Positions 13,839-22,191 of a stretch of 22,383 nucleotides of DNA are shown piece after piece. Position 1 is the stretch's first letter; each line of letters begins with the position of its first letter. A program made the position numbers and the translations under genes. The stretch is from a bacterium (GTDB lineage: Archaea; Thermoproteota; Nitrososphaeria; Nitrososphaerales; CADDZS01), in NCBI GenBank assembly GCA_027310845.1, contig DAIDAB010000010.1:1-22383 (forward strand), given 5' to 3'. The notes beneath the pieces are model-generated. The model worked only from the letters and a program-made list of their open reading frames with translations. It searched no databases and was not told where the DNA came from.

Positions 13839-14552
13839 TCAAACAGCTGCCATCGGAGTCTCTTCCAACGATGCATCTCTCGTTATCGAGGTTATGCTCT
13901 GTGCCAGCCCTTCGAGTTCTGACCTAGAGTCCTGAAGCAATCTCTCCAATTCGGAAATGCGAGCCTCTGCATGTTTTAACTGCTCTTCTCTAGAATCAAC
14001 CTCAGCACTAATCCTTTGCACCTCTTCTTCATGCTTTGACTTTGGAACAGTGTTTGTAAGCTCCGACTGGATGGCTGTGTATTCCTCACGGGGGACCATC
14101 GTCGATATCTTCTCTTTGAATTCAGCATCCTTTTTTTCCTCAAGCTGAGCGATCTCTACTTTGTTTCTCTCAACCATTTGTTGGATGCTTGCTTTAAGCT
14201 CCTGAACTTGGGAGAGTGTCTCTTCGTATACCATGCGCGGCACAGTTGTATCTCCTAGTTTGGAGGAGATCTCTTTGTCTATCTGAAAGAGAGATGATAT
14301 CTGTCCGTTCTGCGTGGACAACTGCTTTGAGAGATTAGCCAAGGCCTCGGAAAGCGAGGCATTTTTCTCATAGTCTGCCTTGGTCTGCTTTAGTTGCAGA
14401 TTAATTAGATCGATTTTCTCTTGCAATTTTGAAACTACTTGTTCGTGCTCTTTCTTCGGGATTGATTGATCAAGCTGCGCCTGCAATTTTCTGCATGTCA
14501 GAACAAGTTTCCTTACTTCGCTAGTTATTTCTTCGGCTCTGTTGCTGCTCAA
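13839..14552 (-). CDS. Coiled-coil protein with four proline-marked repeats
   Basis: This 237-residue protein is almost wholly heptad coiled coil, rich in Glu, Lys, Gln and Ser, with no membrane helix or signal peptide. A short motif [IV]-P-[KR]-x-x-[HY]-[ET] recurs four times: IPKKEHE (31), VPRMVYE (104), VPREEYT (153) and VPKSKHE (169). Each comes just after a break in the heptads and restarts a helix, so the protein is probably a rod made of coiled-coil segments joined by proline caps. The tail (from about 220) is Ser/Thr-rich and non-helical. The frame starts on TTG at 14552; no in-frame ATG is available nearby. It stands alone on the minus strand between two plus-strand genes. Such proteins usually act as scaffolds or spacers. 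Function and partners cannot be inferred. Confidence 0.7.
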   Translation of the reverse strand: MSSNRAEEITSEVRKLVLTCRKLQAQLDQSIPKKEHEQVVSKLQEKIDLINLQLKQTKADYEKNASLSEALANLSKQLSTQNGQISSLFQIDKEISSKLGDTTVPRMVYEETLSQVQELKASIQQMVERNKVEIAQLEEKKDAEFKEKISTMVPREEYTAIQSELTNTVPKSKHEEEVQRISAEVDSREEQLKHAEARISELERLLQDSRSELEGLAQSITSITRDASLEETPMAAV

Positions 14553-14827
14553 AACTGATTAAACACTCTCTTGGCTTTTGGAATGTAGTTTTGAGGCGGG
14601 AATTTTCTATCTAATGAGCTGGGTCAAGACATCTTGATTGGTTACTTCGCAAGTTACTATGCGTTGCTTAGATTTGCAAGGGTTGGACTACAATCAAGAA
14701 AGGATCGGCTGTGTTGATCAATAAGCGTTCCAGATGACTGGTTATGCCTCTAAATGTCTGCTGTGGCAACAGTTGCGATGCAGCGCACTTTTGTATCTCG
14801 AAAAATACTTGGATGATCAGCGATTGA

Positions 14828-16540
14828 ATGAAACTCGTAGTTACTGAAAAACAAAGGATGGGTCAACTCATCGCCACTGCGCTGGGTCAGTACAGACAGA
14901 AGCCAATAGGAAACAGAATCGTTTCATATGAAGTTGCAGACTACGTCATTGTACCTCTCAGCGGTCACGTGATGAACTACGTGACGCCAAAGGCGCTTGA
15001 AAGATGGACTCACAATTCAGTCGATGCAATACTTGACGACGCCAAAAGTCTCGTGAAGGTTATCCGCGGGAGAGGATACTCTCAAGCCCTGCGTAGCCTT
15101 GCCATGGCAGCGTCCGAGGTGATAATCGCAACAGATTCAGACGAGGAAGGAGAAAACATCGGTCTTGAGGTTCTCGAGATCCTGCGCGGAATATCGAAAC
15201 CAGTTAGAAGACTATGGCTCACTACTACAGTTTCATCAGACATTCGCGAATCCTTCTCGAGCTTAAGGCAGTTCAACTACAACCTCGCCCGCTCTGTCGA
15301 GGCAAGAAGAAAACTAGATGCGATAGTCGGCTTCTCCGGGACGCGCGAACTCACACTCGCGCTCAAGTATAGAGTTGGAGGCGGCAGAGGAGTGCTTTCC
15401 TTTGGGAGGGTGCAGACTTCGACGCTGTGGCTCGTCGTAGAGAGGGAGCGGGAGATAATCAATTTCGTTCCAAAGTCCTACTGGGAAATCACCGCGAGAG
15501 TAAAGAACACCGTGTTTGTACACACCTCCTCTCCCTTCTTTGATATACGAAAGGCCCACGAAACATTCGGCAGGGTAAAGGACGAGAAGCAGTTCCTTTG
15601 TACAAAAGTCAAAGAGGAGGCGAGCTTTGTCCAGCCGCCAAAACCGCTGAATACGTCAGAGATGCTAAAAATTGGTTCATCTTTCCTGCACATCTCTCCA
15701 TCCAAAGTCCTTGCTCTTGCCGAAGCCCTTTACTTGTCATCGGTCATCACCTATCCGAGAGTCGACAACCAGACGTACAGACAATCTTTCAACCAGAAAG
15801 CAAACCTGCAAAAGCTCTCGGCAGGAAATAAGTTCAAGGACTATGCCGCAGAGCTCCTCTCAAAGAATCTCACAATTCCGACGCGAGGAAGGTTCTCCGA
15901 GGATCACGAGCCGATAACTCCCATTGCTTCCATTTTGGATTATCCAAAGAACCCGCTCGCCTACCGCCTCTACGAGCTGATATTGAAACACTACCTATCG
16001 ATATTTGGACCACCTGCAAAGTTCCTGGATACGACTGTCGAGGGCTCGATAAACCAAGAGCCATTTAGAGCCGAAGGCAGGCGATTGCTTGATCGCGGCT
16101 TCTACGCAGTCTACTACTATCCGCCAAAGGAGAAATTGATAGACAGTTTTCACACGAACACAAAATATCTGGTGGAAGAGGTCAGCATGCTTGAGAAAAA
16201 GACCGAGCCTCCTCCGCGCCATTCCAACTCAAGTCTCTTAGCAGAAATGGAGAAGGAAGGAATAGGTACCAAATCGACGAGGCCTACAATGATCGAGACT
16301 CTCAAGGAGAGGCAATACGTGAGAATAGATAGGAACACAATCCATCCCACAGACAAAGGGATGAAACTCATCAGTTGCATAGAAGGACCGTGGGGGAACT
16401 ACATCTCTCCAAAGTTTACTTCAAGGGTAGAGGCAGAGATGGAGAAAGTCTCGCGCGGAGAAAAAGATTGGGAAGAACTCGTCAATTCCGAGAGGAAGAC
16501 TTTCGCGGCGGCAATTGCGACGTTTAGGCAGACCAGGTAA
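14828..16540 (+). CDS. topA: Type IA DNA topoisomerase
   Basis: This enzyme relaxes negatively supercoiled DNA or decatenates by single-strand passage. The TOPRIM domain starts with MKLVVTEKQR (E7) and includes the acidic triad ATDSDEEGE (D103, D105, E107). The conserved GVLSFGRVQTSTLWLVVERE (188-207) and the active site VITYPRVDN, with nucleophile Tyr309 and Arg311, follow. Residues about 480-495 (EKEGIGTKSTRPTMIE) match the conserved C-terminal motif of the core fold. The protein ends at 570 residues, shortly after the core, and has no C-terminal CxxC zinc fingers, so it is a minimal form close to archaeal TopA/TopIII. The ATG is certain because later starts would lose E7. A weak TATA-like AAAAATACTT at 14801-14810 suggests a leaderless transcript. 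Next to it are xpb and bax1, so the region may be a DNA-repair neighbourhood. TopA versus TopIII is not resolved. Confidence 0.9.
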   Translation: MKLVVTEKQRMGQLIATALGQYRQKPIGNRIVSYEVADYVIVPLSGHVMNYVTPKALERWTHNSVDAILDDAKSLVKVIRGRGYSQALRSLAMAASEVIIATDSDEEGENIGLEVLEILRGISKPVRRLWLTTTVSSDIRESFSSLRQFNYNLARSVEARRKLDAIVGFSGTRELTLALKYRVGGGRGVLSFGRVQTSTLWLVVEREREIINFVPKSYWEITARVKNTVFVHTSSPFFDIRKAHETFGRVKDEKQFLCTKVKEEASFVQPPKPLNTSEMLKIGSSFLHISPSKVLALAEALYLSSVITYPRVDNQTYRQSFNQKANLQKLSAGNKFKDYAAELLSKNLTIPTRGRFSEDHEPITPIASILDYPKNPLAYRLYELILKHYLSIFGPPAKFLDTTVEGSINQEPFRAEGRRLLDRGFYAVYYYPPKEKLIDSFHTNTKYLVEEVSMLEKKTEPPPRHSNSSLLAEMEKEGIGTKSTRPTMIETLKERQYVRIDRNTIHPTDKGMKLISCIEGPWGNYISPKFTSRVEAEMEKVSRGEKDWEELVNSERKTFAAAIATFRQTR

Positions 16541-16645
16541 CAGCAAGTCGTTTTGTCGCCACGCAGAATCTGTCTTGGATTCTATCCAAAATGCTCAGGG
16601 CAAAGGCAAATAGCCGTTAGTGCGACGAGCCTCCTCTTTCTTCGT

Positions 16646-18043
16646 CTAGTTGACAACGGCGAGTTTTGGTTTTTTCCTCCTCCTCGAACTCGTCCCGATT
16701 TCTGAGGTTTCCCTCGAAACAATCTCGACGAGTCTCGCCTCACTCTTTTTACTTGATTTTCTTAAGAGCCTTCCCAAACGCTGGATGAACTCTCTAGAGC
16801 TTCCACTTCCGCTGAGTATGACACCCAAAGACGCTTCAGGGACATCTATCCCTTCGTCCAGAACCTTCGATGTGACAACTGCGTGAAAAGTTCCTTCGTT
16901 GAATTTTTCAAGGACACGGTGCCTCTCTTCCTTGTTGGTGGTGTGTGTGATAAATGGAATCAAAAACCTTCTCGAAATCCTGTAGACCAAATCGTTGTGC
17001 TGAGTGAATATTAGTATCCTCTCGTCTCTGTTGTCCAAAAGAAGCTTCTCCAGTTCAATTATCTTTGACTTCGAATTGAATGCAATGTCAAGCGACCTGT
17101 TCCTTGCAAGAAGCGCCTTTCTCGCTTCAGGATCCTTTGCGCTCCTCATTATGAACCTTCGGAAGTACATCTGCGTGAAGAGCCTGATCTTATTGGACTC
17201 CAAATAATCAGTGAATATTTTGTGGTACCTCTCGTACTCCTTCATCTCCTCTTCTGTCAAGTCGACTACTATCCTGTCAACTCGAAAGTTTGAGAGATAG
17301 CTGCCCGCAAGGTCCTTGGGTTCGAGCCGAAAGACCACGCCTCCTATGAGACGAGGTATCTCCCTGTGCAACATGTCCTCCCTCTCAAAAGTCGCGGTGA
17401 GACCCATCCTGTATGGTGAGGCAAACATCTCTGCAATCTGCCTGTAGCCCTCGGAAGCGATGTGATGCGCTTCGTCTGCAATAATGAATGAGAACCTAGC
17501 GCCTATCTCCGGTGCCCTGATGTAGGCAGAATCGTAAGTTGAAACAGTCACTGCGGAAAGAGTGCTCTCTCCGCCGCCAAGTACTCCAGCCTTGATATTG
17601 AGCTCCTTCTCGATTCTCTTGCGCCACTGCTCCAACAAGTCGAGTGTCGGCACGATAACAAGTGTGGGTTCGTTCACAAGCTCGATTGCCTTGATCGCGA
17701 TCACAGTCTTTCCGGCGCCTGTTGGAAGAACAATGGTTCCCCTCCTTCCAGACCTGTCCCAAGAGCTGAGAGCTTTCTTCTGGTACCCTCTCAATTTCAT
17801 TGTTGCGGCGCACTCAAGATGCGGGCAGGGTATCAAATGGCTGATTACATCGTCTGTAAACTCAAGCTCGCTCTCCTTGAAATAATGAACAATGTCCCTG
17901 TAGAATATTGCCTGAGCTCTGAAAGCTCCGATTCCCTCATCCCACACTGTATTCGGGATTCTGAGGTTGCCACTGACCACAATGGTTCCTTTGTCAAATG
18001 ATATGGCCGTTGTTGTGGCAGACAATGCTCCCCCTCTCATCAT
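16646..18043 (-). CDS. xpb: XPB-type DNA repair helicase
   Basis: This superfamily 2 helicase is the archaeal homologue of eukaryotic XPB/Ssl2, a DNA-opening ATPase in repair and transcription. The N-terminal damage-recognition-like region covers about 15-80. Walker A LPTGAGKT is at 106-113, the DEAH box at 190-193, TAT at 216-218, and the XPB-specific RED motif at 221-223. A thumb-like insertion follows (about 250-310), then the second RecA fold with ILIFTQHND, VTSKVLDEGIDVPEA and motif VI QRLGRLLRK. The C-terminal 25 residues are basic. It is divergent from bax1, whose product in other archaea binds XPB and stimulates its activity. The ATG at 18043 is given; the TATA-like tract at 18046-18054 would favour a leaderless TTG at 18025, which loses six residues without family features. 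Identification is secure. Confidence 0.92.
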   Translation of the reverse strand: MMRGGALSATTTAISFDKGTIVVSGNLRIPNTVWDEGIGAFRAQAIFYRDIVHYFKESELEFTDDVISHLIPCPHLECAATMKLRGYQKKALSSWDRSGRRGTIVLPTGAGKTVIAIKAIELVNEPTLVIVPTLDLLEQWRKRIEKELNIKAGVLGGGESTLSAVTVSTYDSAYIRAPEIGARFSFIIADEAHHIASEGYRQIAEMFASPYRMGLTATFEREDMLHREIPRLIGGVVFRLEPKDLAGSYLSNFRVDRIVVDLTEEEMKEYERYHKIFTDYLESNKIRLFTQMYFRRFIMRSAKDPEARKALLARNRSLDIAFNSKSKIIELEKLLLDNRDERILIFTQHNDLVYRISRRFLIPFITHTTNKEERHRVLEKFNEGTFHAVVTSKVLDEGIDVPEASLGVILSGSGSSREFIQRLGRLLRKSSKKSEARLVEIVSRETSEIGTSSRRRKKPKLAVVN

Positions 18044-18045
18044 GG

Positions 18046-18054
18046 TTTTTATTT
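18046..18054. promoter_or_regulatory. Shared TATA-like tract between xpb and bax1
   Basis: TTTTTATTT (AAATAAAAA on the other strand) is the only AT-rich element between the divergent genes. Taken with 25-27 base spacing in each direction, it predicts transcription starts near 18024 on the minus strand and near 18076 on the plus strand. Both coincide with in-frame TTG codons (18025 and 18077), which suggests one core promoter serving both genes. Confidence 0.4.
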
Positions 18055-18076
18055 GCCTTTTCTTTATTTGAAATCG

Positions 18077-19642
18077 TTGCTCCCCTCGAACCTGTTCAGC
18101 GCAAAGGTGCTCAAGGGAAAGGTGAGCCCAAGGTACCTTGCTTTAGATGATAGCTCGCTTCATCTTGGGAAAGAAATGATTGGAATATTTGCCCAAAGTG
18201 TAGGGAAAAAGAGAGCCTTTCTCACGGAAAAGCTCGAAGAGCTTGAGACAAGCGGTGACTACAAGCTTGTGAGAGGGCTTGCCGCGATTTTAGACAGGAG
18301 ATGCACTTACGTCGTTGATAGCAAAATGGAGCCTATGAGCGCGAGAGCAGCTGTATTCGAGCAAGCGAGCAATCGAAGAATTGCCACGCTTCAAGAAAGA
18401 GATGAGCTTCTCGGTGAACTGGGCGCAAAGATGAACGTGACCGCAAGAGAGCTTGAAGACTCTCTCTTCAAGGATCTTGAAGAAGAGCAGATTCTATCCA
18501 GTTTTGATTCGCTTGAACCGGAGCTCCTGGTCAAGGTCTACAACTTTTCTCTGGCTCAGACCGCACTTTTCAAGAGCGTGAGCATGGAATTCACCGCCTC
18601 TGGAAACTGGAAGAGAATATTCAGGGACATCAAGAGACTAGGGCTCATGTACAGCGTTGAAAAAAAAGGTGATGGATATACAGTCTACCTCGACGGTCCT
18701 CTTTCACTTTTCAAAATGACCGAGAGGTACGGAACTTCTCTTGCGAAGCTTCTCCCTACAATAGTTTCAGGAGACGCCTGGGGCCTCAAGGCGGAGCTCA
18801 TAGACAGGCACAAGAACAACAGGATACTTCACTTTGAGGAAAACAAGAGTACCGCGCCAGTGTTTGCGAGCTTGTTTGGTGAAGACTCTTCTCCAATATT
18901 CGACAGCAGCGTCGAGGAAAAGTTTGCCTCAAGCTTCAACTCGCTCAACACTGGATGGGAGCTGCGAAGGGAGCCCGAACCTCTCATAGCTGGGAGGCAC
19001 GTGCTGATTCCTGATTTCAGCTTCGAAAAGTACGGGATCAAGCTTTTCATGGAGATTGTTGGGTTTTGGACGAAGGAGTACATAGAGAGAAAGCTTTCAA
19101 AACTTTCATCCCTTAAGGACACCGAGATCATCGTCGCTATAAACGAAAACTTGCGGTGCTCCGAGTCAAAGCTTTCTGCTGTGAAAGCGGCTCTGCTCCT
19201 GACCTACTCAAAAGAGGTGCCGATGGGACCGATACTCTCGCACCTCAGGATGCTTGAGCAGAAGGTTGAGGAAAGGCAGATGGAGGAACTTCGCAGCAGA
19301 GAGAGATTCGGTGAATTCACCGGCGAGTCTGTGAATTTGAAGGAGATTGCGAAGGCCCGCAAAGTTTCTCTTCAGATCTTGAAACGCGCACTTGCCAAAA
19401 GTACACTCAATGGCTACAGAATTGTCGGCGACTATCTCTTGAGTGAACCAAAGATCGAAACTATCAGAAAGGAACTGGGGAGTGAAGACCTGACCCTAAG
19501 CAGGGCTGTCCATATAGTCGAGTCTCTTGGTGTAGGAGGCGCAAATCCCGAGGAGGTGCTTCGATCTCTTGGTTATGCGATTGAGTGGGACGGGCTTGAT
19601 TACGAAAGAAGCAAAGTGAAGAAGAAGGAGGCGAGTCCATGA
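18077..19642 (+). CDS. bax1: Bax1 nuclease, partner of archaeal XPB
   Basis: Bax1 (DUF790 family) is a structure-specific endonuclease that works with XPB, in a role compared to eukaryotic XPG. The N-terminus MLPSNLFSAKVLKGKVSPRYL fits the family start. The central helical domain includes YNFSLAQTALFKSVSMEF and GPLSLFKMTERYG. The nuclease core is IPDFSFEKYGIKLFMEIVGFW, with Asp313 and Glu326 in the PD-(D/E)xK-like arrangement and the VGFWT signature. The C-terminal 120 residues after the core (LKEIAKARKVSLQILKRALA) look like helix-turn-helix material. The frame is open from TTG 18053, but the family-like start is TTG 18077, which also fits the shared TATA-like tract. It is head to head with xpb, which gives strong context support. 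A T6 tract follows the stop. Identification is secure; the exact start is not. Confidence 0.9.
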   Translation: MLPSNLFSAKVLKGKVSPRYLALDDSSLHLGKEMIGIFAQSVGKKRAFLTEKLEELETSGDYKLVRGLAAILDRRCTYVVDSKMEPMSARAAVFEQASNRRIATLQERDELLGELGAKMNVTARELEDSLFKDLEEEQILSSFDSLEPELLVKVYNFSLAQTALFKSVSMEFTASGNWKRIFRDIKRLGLMYSVEKKGDGYTVYLDGPLSLFKMTERYGTSLAKLLPTIVSGDAWGLKAELIDRHKNNRILHFEENKSTAPVFASLFGEDSSPIFDSSVEEKFASSFNSLNTGWELRREPEPLIAGRHVLIPDFSFEKYGIKLFMEIVGFWTKEYIERKLSKLSSLKDTEIIVAINENLRCSESKLSAVKAALLLTYSKEVPMGPILSHLRMLEQKVEERQMEELRSRERFGEFTGESVNLKEIAKARKVSLQILKRALAKSTLNGYRIVGDYLLSEPKIETIRKELGSEDLTLSRAVHIVESLGVGGANPEEVLRSLGYAIEWDGLDYERSKVKKKEASP

Positions 19643-19973
19643 TAGATATTTTTTGCCTCGATCTAATCAAGGGCTTCCATCGAGGATTCATTCGGAAAGC
19701 TCCAGCAGTCATGAGATGACCGCGTACTATGAGCGGCACTCTTGAAATCTACGCGGATTGCGGATAATGCAACGACTCCTTTGAAGAGCAAGAAACACAC
19801 TGGAAGACCCTCAAGACTGAACACAAGCACAGATCGACACACAGAAAATTTTGAGATGCGTACACTAGTCCAGACAATTCGTTATTGCCTTAATAGGCCC
19901 TACCGATACATTAGCTGCTATTTCTGGATTATCGAAATTCTAACTTCTAGGCAACCTGCATTGTTGATGGACG
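19643..19973. other. Interval without a recognised gene
   Basis: About 330 bases lie between the ends of bax1 and aIF2 beta. The frames present are all short and full of stops; one 26-codon frame overlaps the bax1 stop as ATGA but encodes nothing recognisable. There is no tRNA, repeat array or strong hairpin. It most likely holds the 3' regions of the two convergent genes and possibly degraded sequence. Confidence 0.4.
19649..19654 (+). terminator. T-tract after bax1
   Basis: Six T residues lie seven bases after the bax1 stop codon, with no hairpin before them. This is the form expected of an archaeal terminator. Confidence 0.35.
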
Positions 19974-20399
19974 CTACTTTGCCGCGGACCTTGCACCGCA
20001 AGCCTCGCATACAATTGTCGTGAGCTGCTTTTCCTTTTCCAAGTGTGTGTCCGGCCCATTACAAACGGGGCAGATCACCCTTTCTTTGAGGTATCTTTGG
20101 AGAAGCACAGAAAAAGAATGTTTGTCTGGTCGACCCATGAAGATCGCTCTACCGTTCTCAATCGATGCGTTAATCGCGAGTTTGCTCCTGAAATAATTCA
20201 GAAACTCACTGGGATCTCTCCGTAAGGTATTCGGGAAGGAGATGAAATTTATCCAGTACGTTTTCTTCCCGGACACCATCGTTTTGGGATCGGGAAGCTT
20301 CAAACGATCTTGCGATGCTGTGACTCCCTCAGGCCTGGCAGTTCTCAACCTGACAAGAAGTGAATCGTATTGACCTTTTGTCTGCCTTACCTCTGCCAT
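19974..20399 (-). CDS. eif2b: Translation initiation factor aIF2 subunit beta
   Basis: aIF2 beta is part of the heterotrimer that brings initiator Met-tRNA to the ribosome. The 141-residue protein has the expected order: an N-terminal helix for gamma-subunit binding (GQYDSLLVRLRTA), a long linker with KLPDPKTMVSGKKTYWINF, the central alpha/beta domain (LRRDPSEFLNYFRSKLAIN and ENGRAIFMGR), and a C-terminal zinc ribbon with C110-x2-C113 and C131-x2-C134. The length agrees with other archaea (about 135-145). The frame extends ten codons further to an ATG at 20429, but that ATG lies inside a good TATA-like box, so the ATG at 20399 is preferred and would be nearly leaderless. The alpha and gamma subunits are not in the window, and no ribosomal operon is attached. 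Identification is secure. Confidence 0.92.
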   Translation of the reverse strand: MAEVRQTKGQYDSLLVRLRTARPEGVTASQDRLKLPDPKTMVSGKKTYWINFISFPNTLRRDPSEFLNYFRSKLAINASIENGRAIFMGRPDKHSFSVLLQRYLKERVICPVCNGPDTHLEKEKQLTTIVCEACGARSAAK

Positions 20400-20426
20400 G
20401 ATAATTGAATATTCTCCGAGGTGAAT

Positions 20427-20434
20427 CATATATC
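20427..20434 (-). promoter_or_regulatory. TATA-like box for aIF2 beta
   Basis: GATATATG on the minus strand predicts transcription from about 20405, six bases before the ATG at 20399. It decides the start of the gene. Confidence 0.5.
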
Positions 20435-20493
20435 TGCTTAGCGATCCGAAGAAAAACGGAAACTGCCCACCGTACTTCGAAATAGGGAAGGTG

Positions 20494-20501
20494 TTTATCT
20501 T
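20494..20501 (+). promoter_or_regulatory. TATA-like box for the small CxxC protein
   Basis: TTTATCTT is centred 30 bases before the ATG at 20528, giving a predicted leader of only a few bases. It is divergent from the aIF2 beta box about 70 bases away. Confidence 0.45.
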
Positions 20502-20527
20502 AGGCTTTCTTCACTGTCTATGACACG

Positions 20528-20866
20528 ATGACTAATCCAACCGATGGAACAGTTCAGCCGGTTATCTCGATCGCGAGAAAGACTCCAATACTATCTAGCA
20601 TTGATCATACTTACATCACCTGCCTCGAATGTCGTTTCAAAGGTACTTGGCAAGAAGATTCAGCTGGACACTACTCGGCCACGGGTGATGATGCAGAGCT
20701 CCGCATAGTGAGGCTTGACAGGGTTAAGAAGTATCTAGCATTCAAGAAGGGGGCTTTAGTTACCCTCTTGCCTTCAAATGTGATTACTTACGAAGAGGCC
20801 AATATCGAAGAAAACGTGAACATTGACGAACAATCGAGTGAAAACCCAATCTTTGGTGGGCCATGA
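20528..20866 (+). CDS. Small protein with a CxxC motif, function unknown
   Basis: This is a 112-residue soluble protein. A single CLECRF knuckle (C32, C35) occurs in YITCLECRFKGTWQEDSAGH. It is followed by a strand-rich middle part (DAELRIVRLDRVKKYLAFKKGALVTLL in two or three strands) and an acidic, Asn/Gln/Ser-rich tail of about 25 residues that is probably disordered. Only one CxxC pair is present, so a full zinc ribbon would need a dimer or His ligands such as H27 and H46. The ATG fits a TATA-like box 30 bases upstream, giving good support for expression. It is divergent from aIF2 beta with short spacing. The family is not recognised; a small nucleic-acid-binding or metal-sensing protein is possible but unproven. 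Confidence 0.6.
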   Translation: MTNPTDGTVQPVISIARKTPILSSIDHTYITCLECRFKGTWQEDSAGHYSATGDDAELRIVRLDRVKKYLAFKKGALVTLLPSNVITYEEANIEENVNIDEQSSENPIFGGP

Positions 20867-21004
20867 AATTAATCGGTTCACAGTTGTTATCTGTTTCATT
20901 GATTGCGAGAAATTCTTCGCAACAGCTGAAGCAGTGCGTGGCACCGAATCGTACTTGAGCAATTGCAGCTCCTTTGCTCATCGATCTTCGAAAGAGAATG
21001 GAGA

Positions 21005-22099
21005 TTAGCGAGCCAGCTTTCCGCCATCTACAATCTTGGTGCCGCCGGCTACCAAGCTCCCTTTTTGTACTACGGCCGAGAAATTATGGATTCTTACTCC
21101 AATAGCTCCCTCGACAAAGCGGTCCTGACCATAGCCGTACCTCATTGCGGGATTCAGGCCTATAGTAACCGTCCCTAATTTCCGTGAATCGTTTGGAACG
21201 GCCTCTATCAACATATTGAGTTTGTCCATTGATGTTTTACTTTCCCATTTGGAGAGTTTGCCTGATTCAAACTCAAGAGTTGCGTCTTTGACTAGACCAG
21301 CCCTAGTCACAAAAGGTGACAGTTTCACCTTGCCAGAAACGGAAGAAGAGTTCACACTCTTTGCAACAAAACCAGGAGGAACATAGGTCATGTTGGATCC
21401 ATTAGAGATGTCTTCATCATCCACTATTGCATCTTCGAACTCTGTTTCTCCCTTTACTTCGAAATCAAGTTTGGTTGAACCATCCGATGACGATACGGTA
21501 CATCGCGTGTTGTCCAGCAAATATTCCGAGATTTGTTTCGCCTTCCTATTGATAGAAGCAAAGTCAGCTTCGAGCGTTGCCGTCAATTGATGCCTGACTA
21601 TTTGATCCACGCTCTTTCCGAGTAATCTCGCCAAATCCTTTCCAACGTATCCAAAGCTCAACCTGACACCCCTGAGCTTTGCTCTTTCAGCAGCCTCATA
21701 CCATGAGGAAGAATAGCTTGTTGATGCTGCCCTTTCCTCATTTGTCGACTTTAGAAAGTACGCTCCTATGGGAGGGCCGGGGATGAATACGTAGGCATCT
21801 GTCCCCGACAAAAGATTGGACTCATGTTTTCCCATAGCGCCAAGCACATCCTTTGGCATGTTCTTGAGACTGTCCATATAGGCGTCCTCATCTTCAAGAA
21901 TCAATACGGGGATTGCCCCAATTCTCCTTGCTTCGATGACTACCTGACGCGCAAACGGTAGACCGTTAGTCCATGTTTCTACAGTAATGGACTCTCCTTT
22001 CTTGACACCTAGAGATTCTGAAAGAATCTTTCCCGCGACGTCTGAGTAGAGATTTGTAGAAATTTTACTACCAGACCTAACTTGCTTCGTAGCGGTCAT
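21005..22099 (-). CDS. M29 aminopeptidase T-like protein with a degraded metal site
   Basis: The 364-residue protein follows the layout of the M29 (AmpS/aminopeptidase T, COG2309) family. The N-terminal alpha/beta domain has VKKGESITVETWTNGLPFAR and GAIPVLILEDEDAY. The middle carries LARLLGKSVDQIVRHQL, and the C-terminal domain holds YVPPGFVAKSVN and KLGTVTIGLNPAMRYG. In active members the C-terminal motifs read 'PxGEvftaP' and 'lGE...g.N', where the two glutamates bind the metals. Here those positions are F244 and T310, and the His-rich motifs after them are not evident. The protein is thus probably not a working peptidase and may bind a ligand or regulate. The ATG is supported by a TATA-like tract about 42 bases upstream. 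It is convergent with the CxxC gene. Family is fairly sure; loss of activity is inference. Confidence 0.7.
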   Translation of the reverse strand: MTATKQVRSGSKISTNLYSDVAGKILSESLGVKKGESITVETWTNGLPFARQVVIEARRIGAIPVLILEDEDAYMDSLKNMPKDVLGAMGKHESNLLSGTDAYVFIPGPPIGAYFLKSTNEERAASTSYSSSWYEAAERAKLRGVRLSFGYVGKDLARLLGKSVDQIVRHQLTATLEADFASINRKAKQISEYLLDNTRCTVSSSDGSTKLDFEVKGETEFEDAIVDDEDISNGSNMTYVPPGFVAKSVNSSSVSGKVKLSPFVTRAGLVKDATLEFESGKLSKWESKTSMDKLNMLIEAVPNDSRKLGTVTIGLNPAMRYGYGQDRFVEGAIGVRIHNFSAVVQKGSLVAGGTKIVDGGKLAR

Positions 22100-22135
22100 C
22101 GAATAACAGGTACCTCAAATTTGAGAAGATGCTGC

Positions 22136-22146
22136 TTATTAAAAAC
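22136..22146 (-). promoter_or_regulatory. TATA-like box for the M29-like gene
   Basis: On the minus strand GGTTTTTAATAA is centred near 22141 and predicts transcription from about 22115, 16 bases before the ATG at 22099. Confidence 0.45.
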
Positions 22147-22191
22147 CTATAGACTCGATCGCAAGATGCCTAGGTTATCAAGAAATAGTTC

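Noticed and set aside
14553..14827. Possible small RNA between the coiled-coil and topoisomerase genes
   Set aside because: No C/D-box pair, strong hairpin or conserved RNA motif could be identified by eye.
15870..16380. Several minus-strand frames inside the topoisomerase gene
   Set aside because: They are antisense shadows of a gene with full catalytic motifs.
19464..19739. Minus-strand frame of 91 codons overlapping the bax1 3' end
   Set aside because: Mostly antisense to bax1; the part outside it has no coding features.
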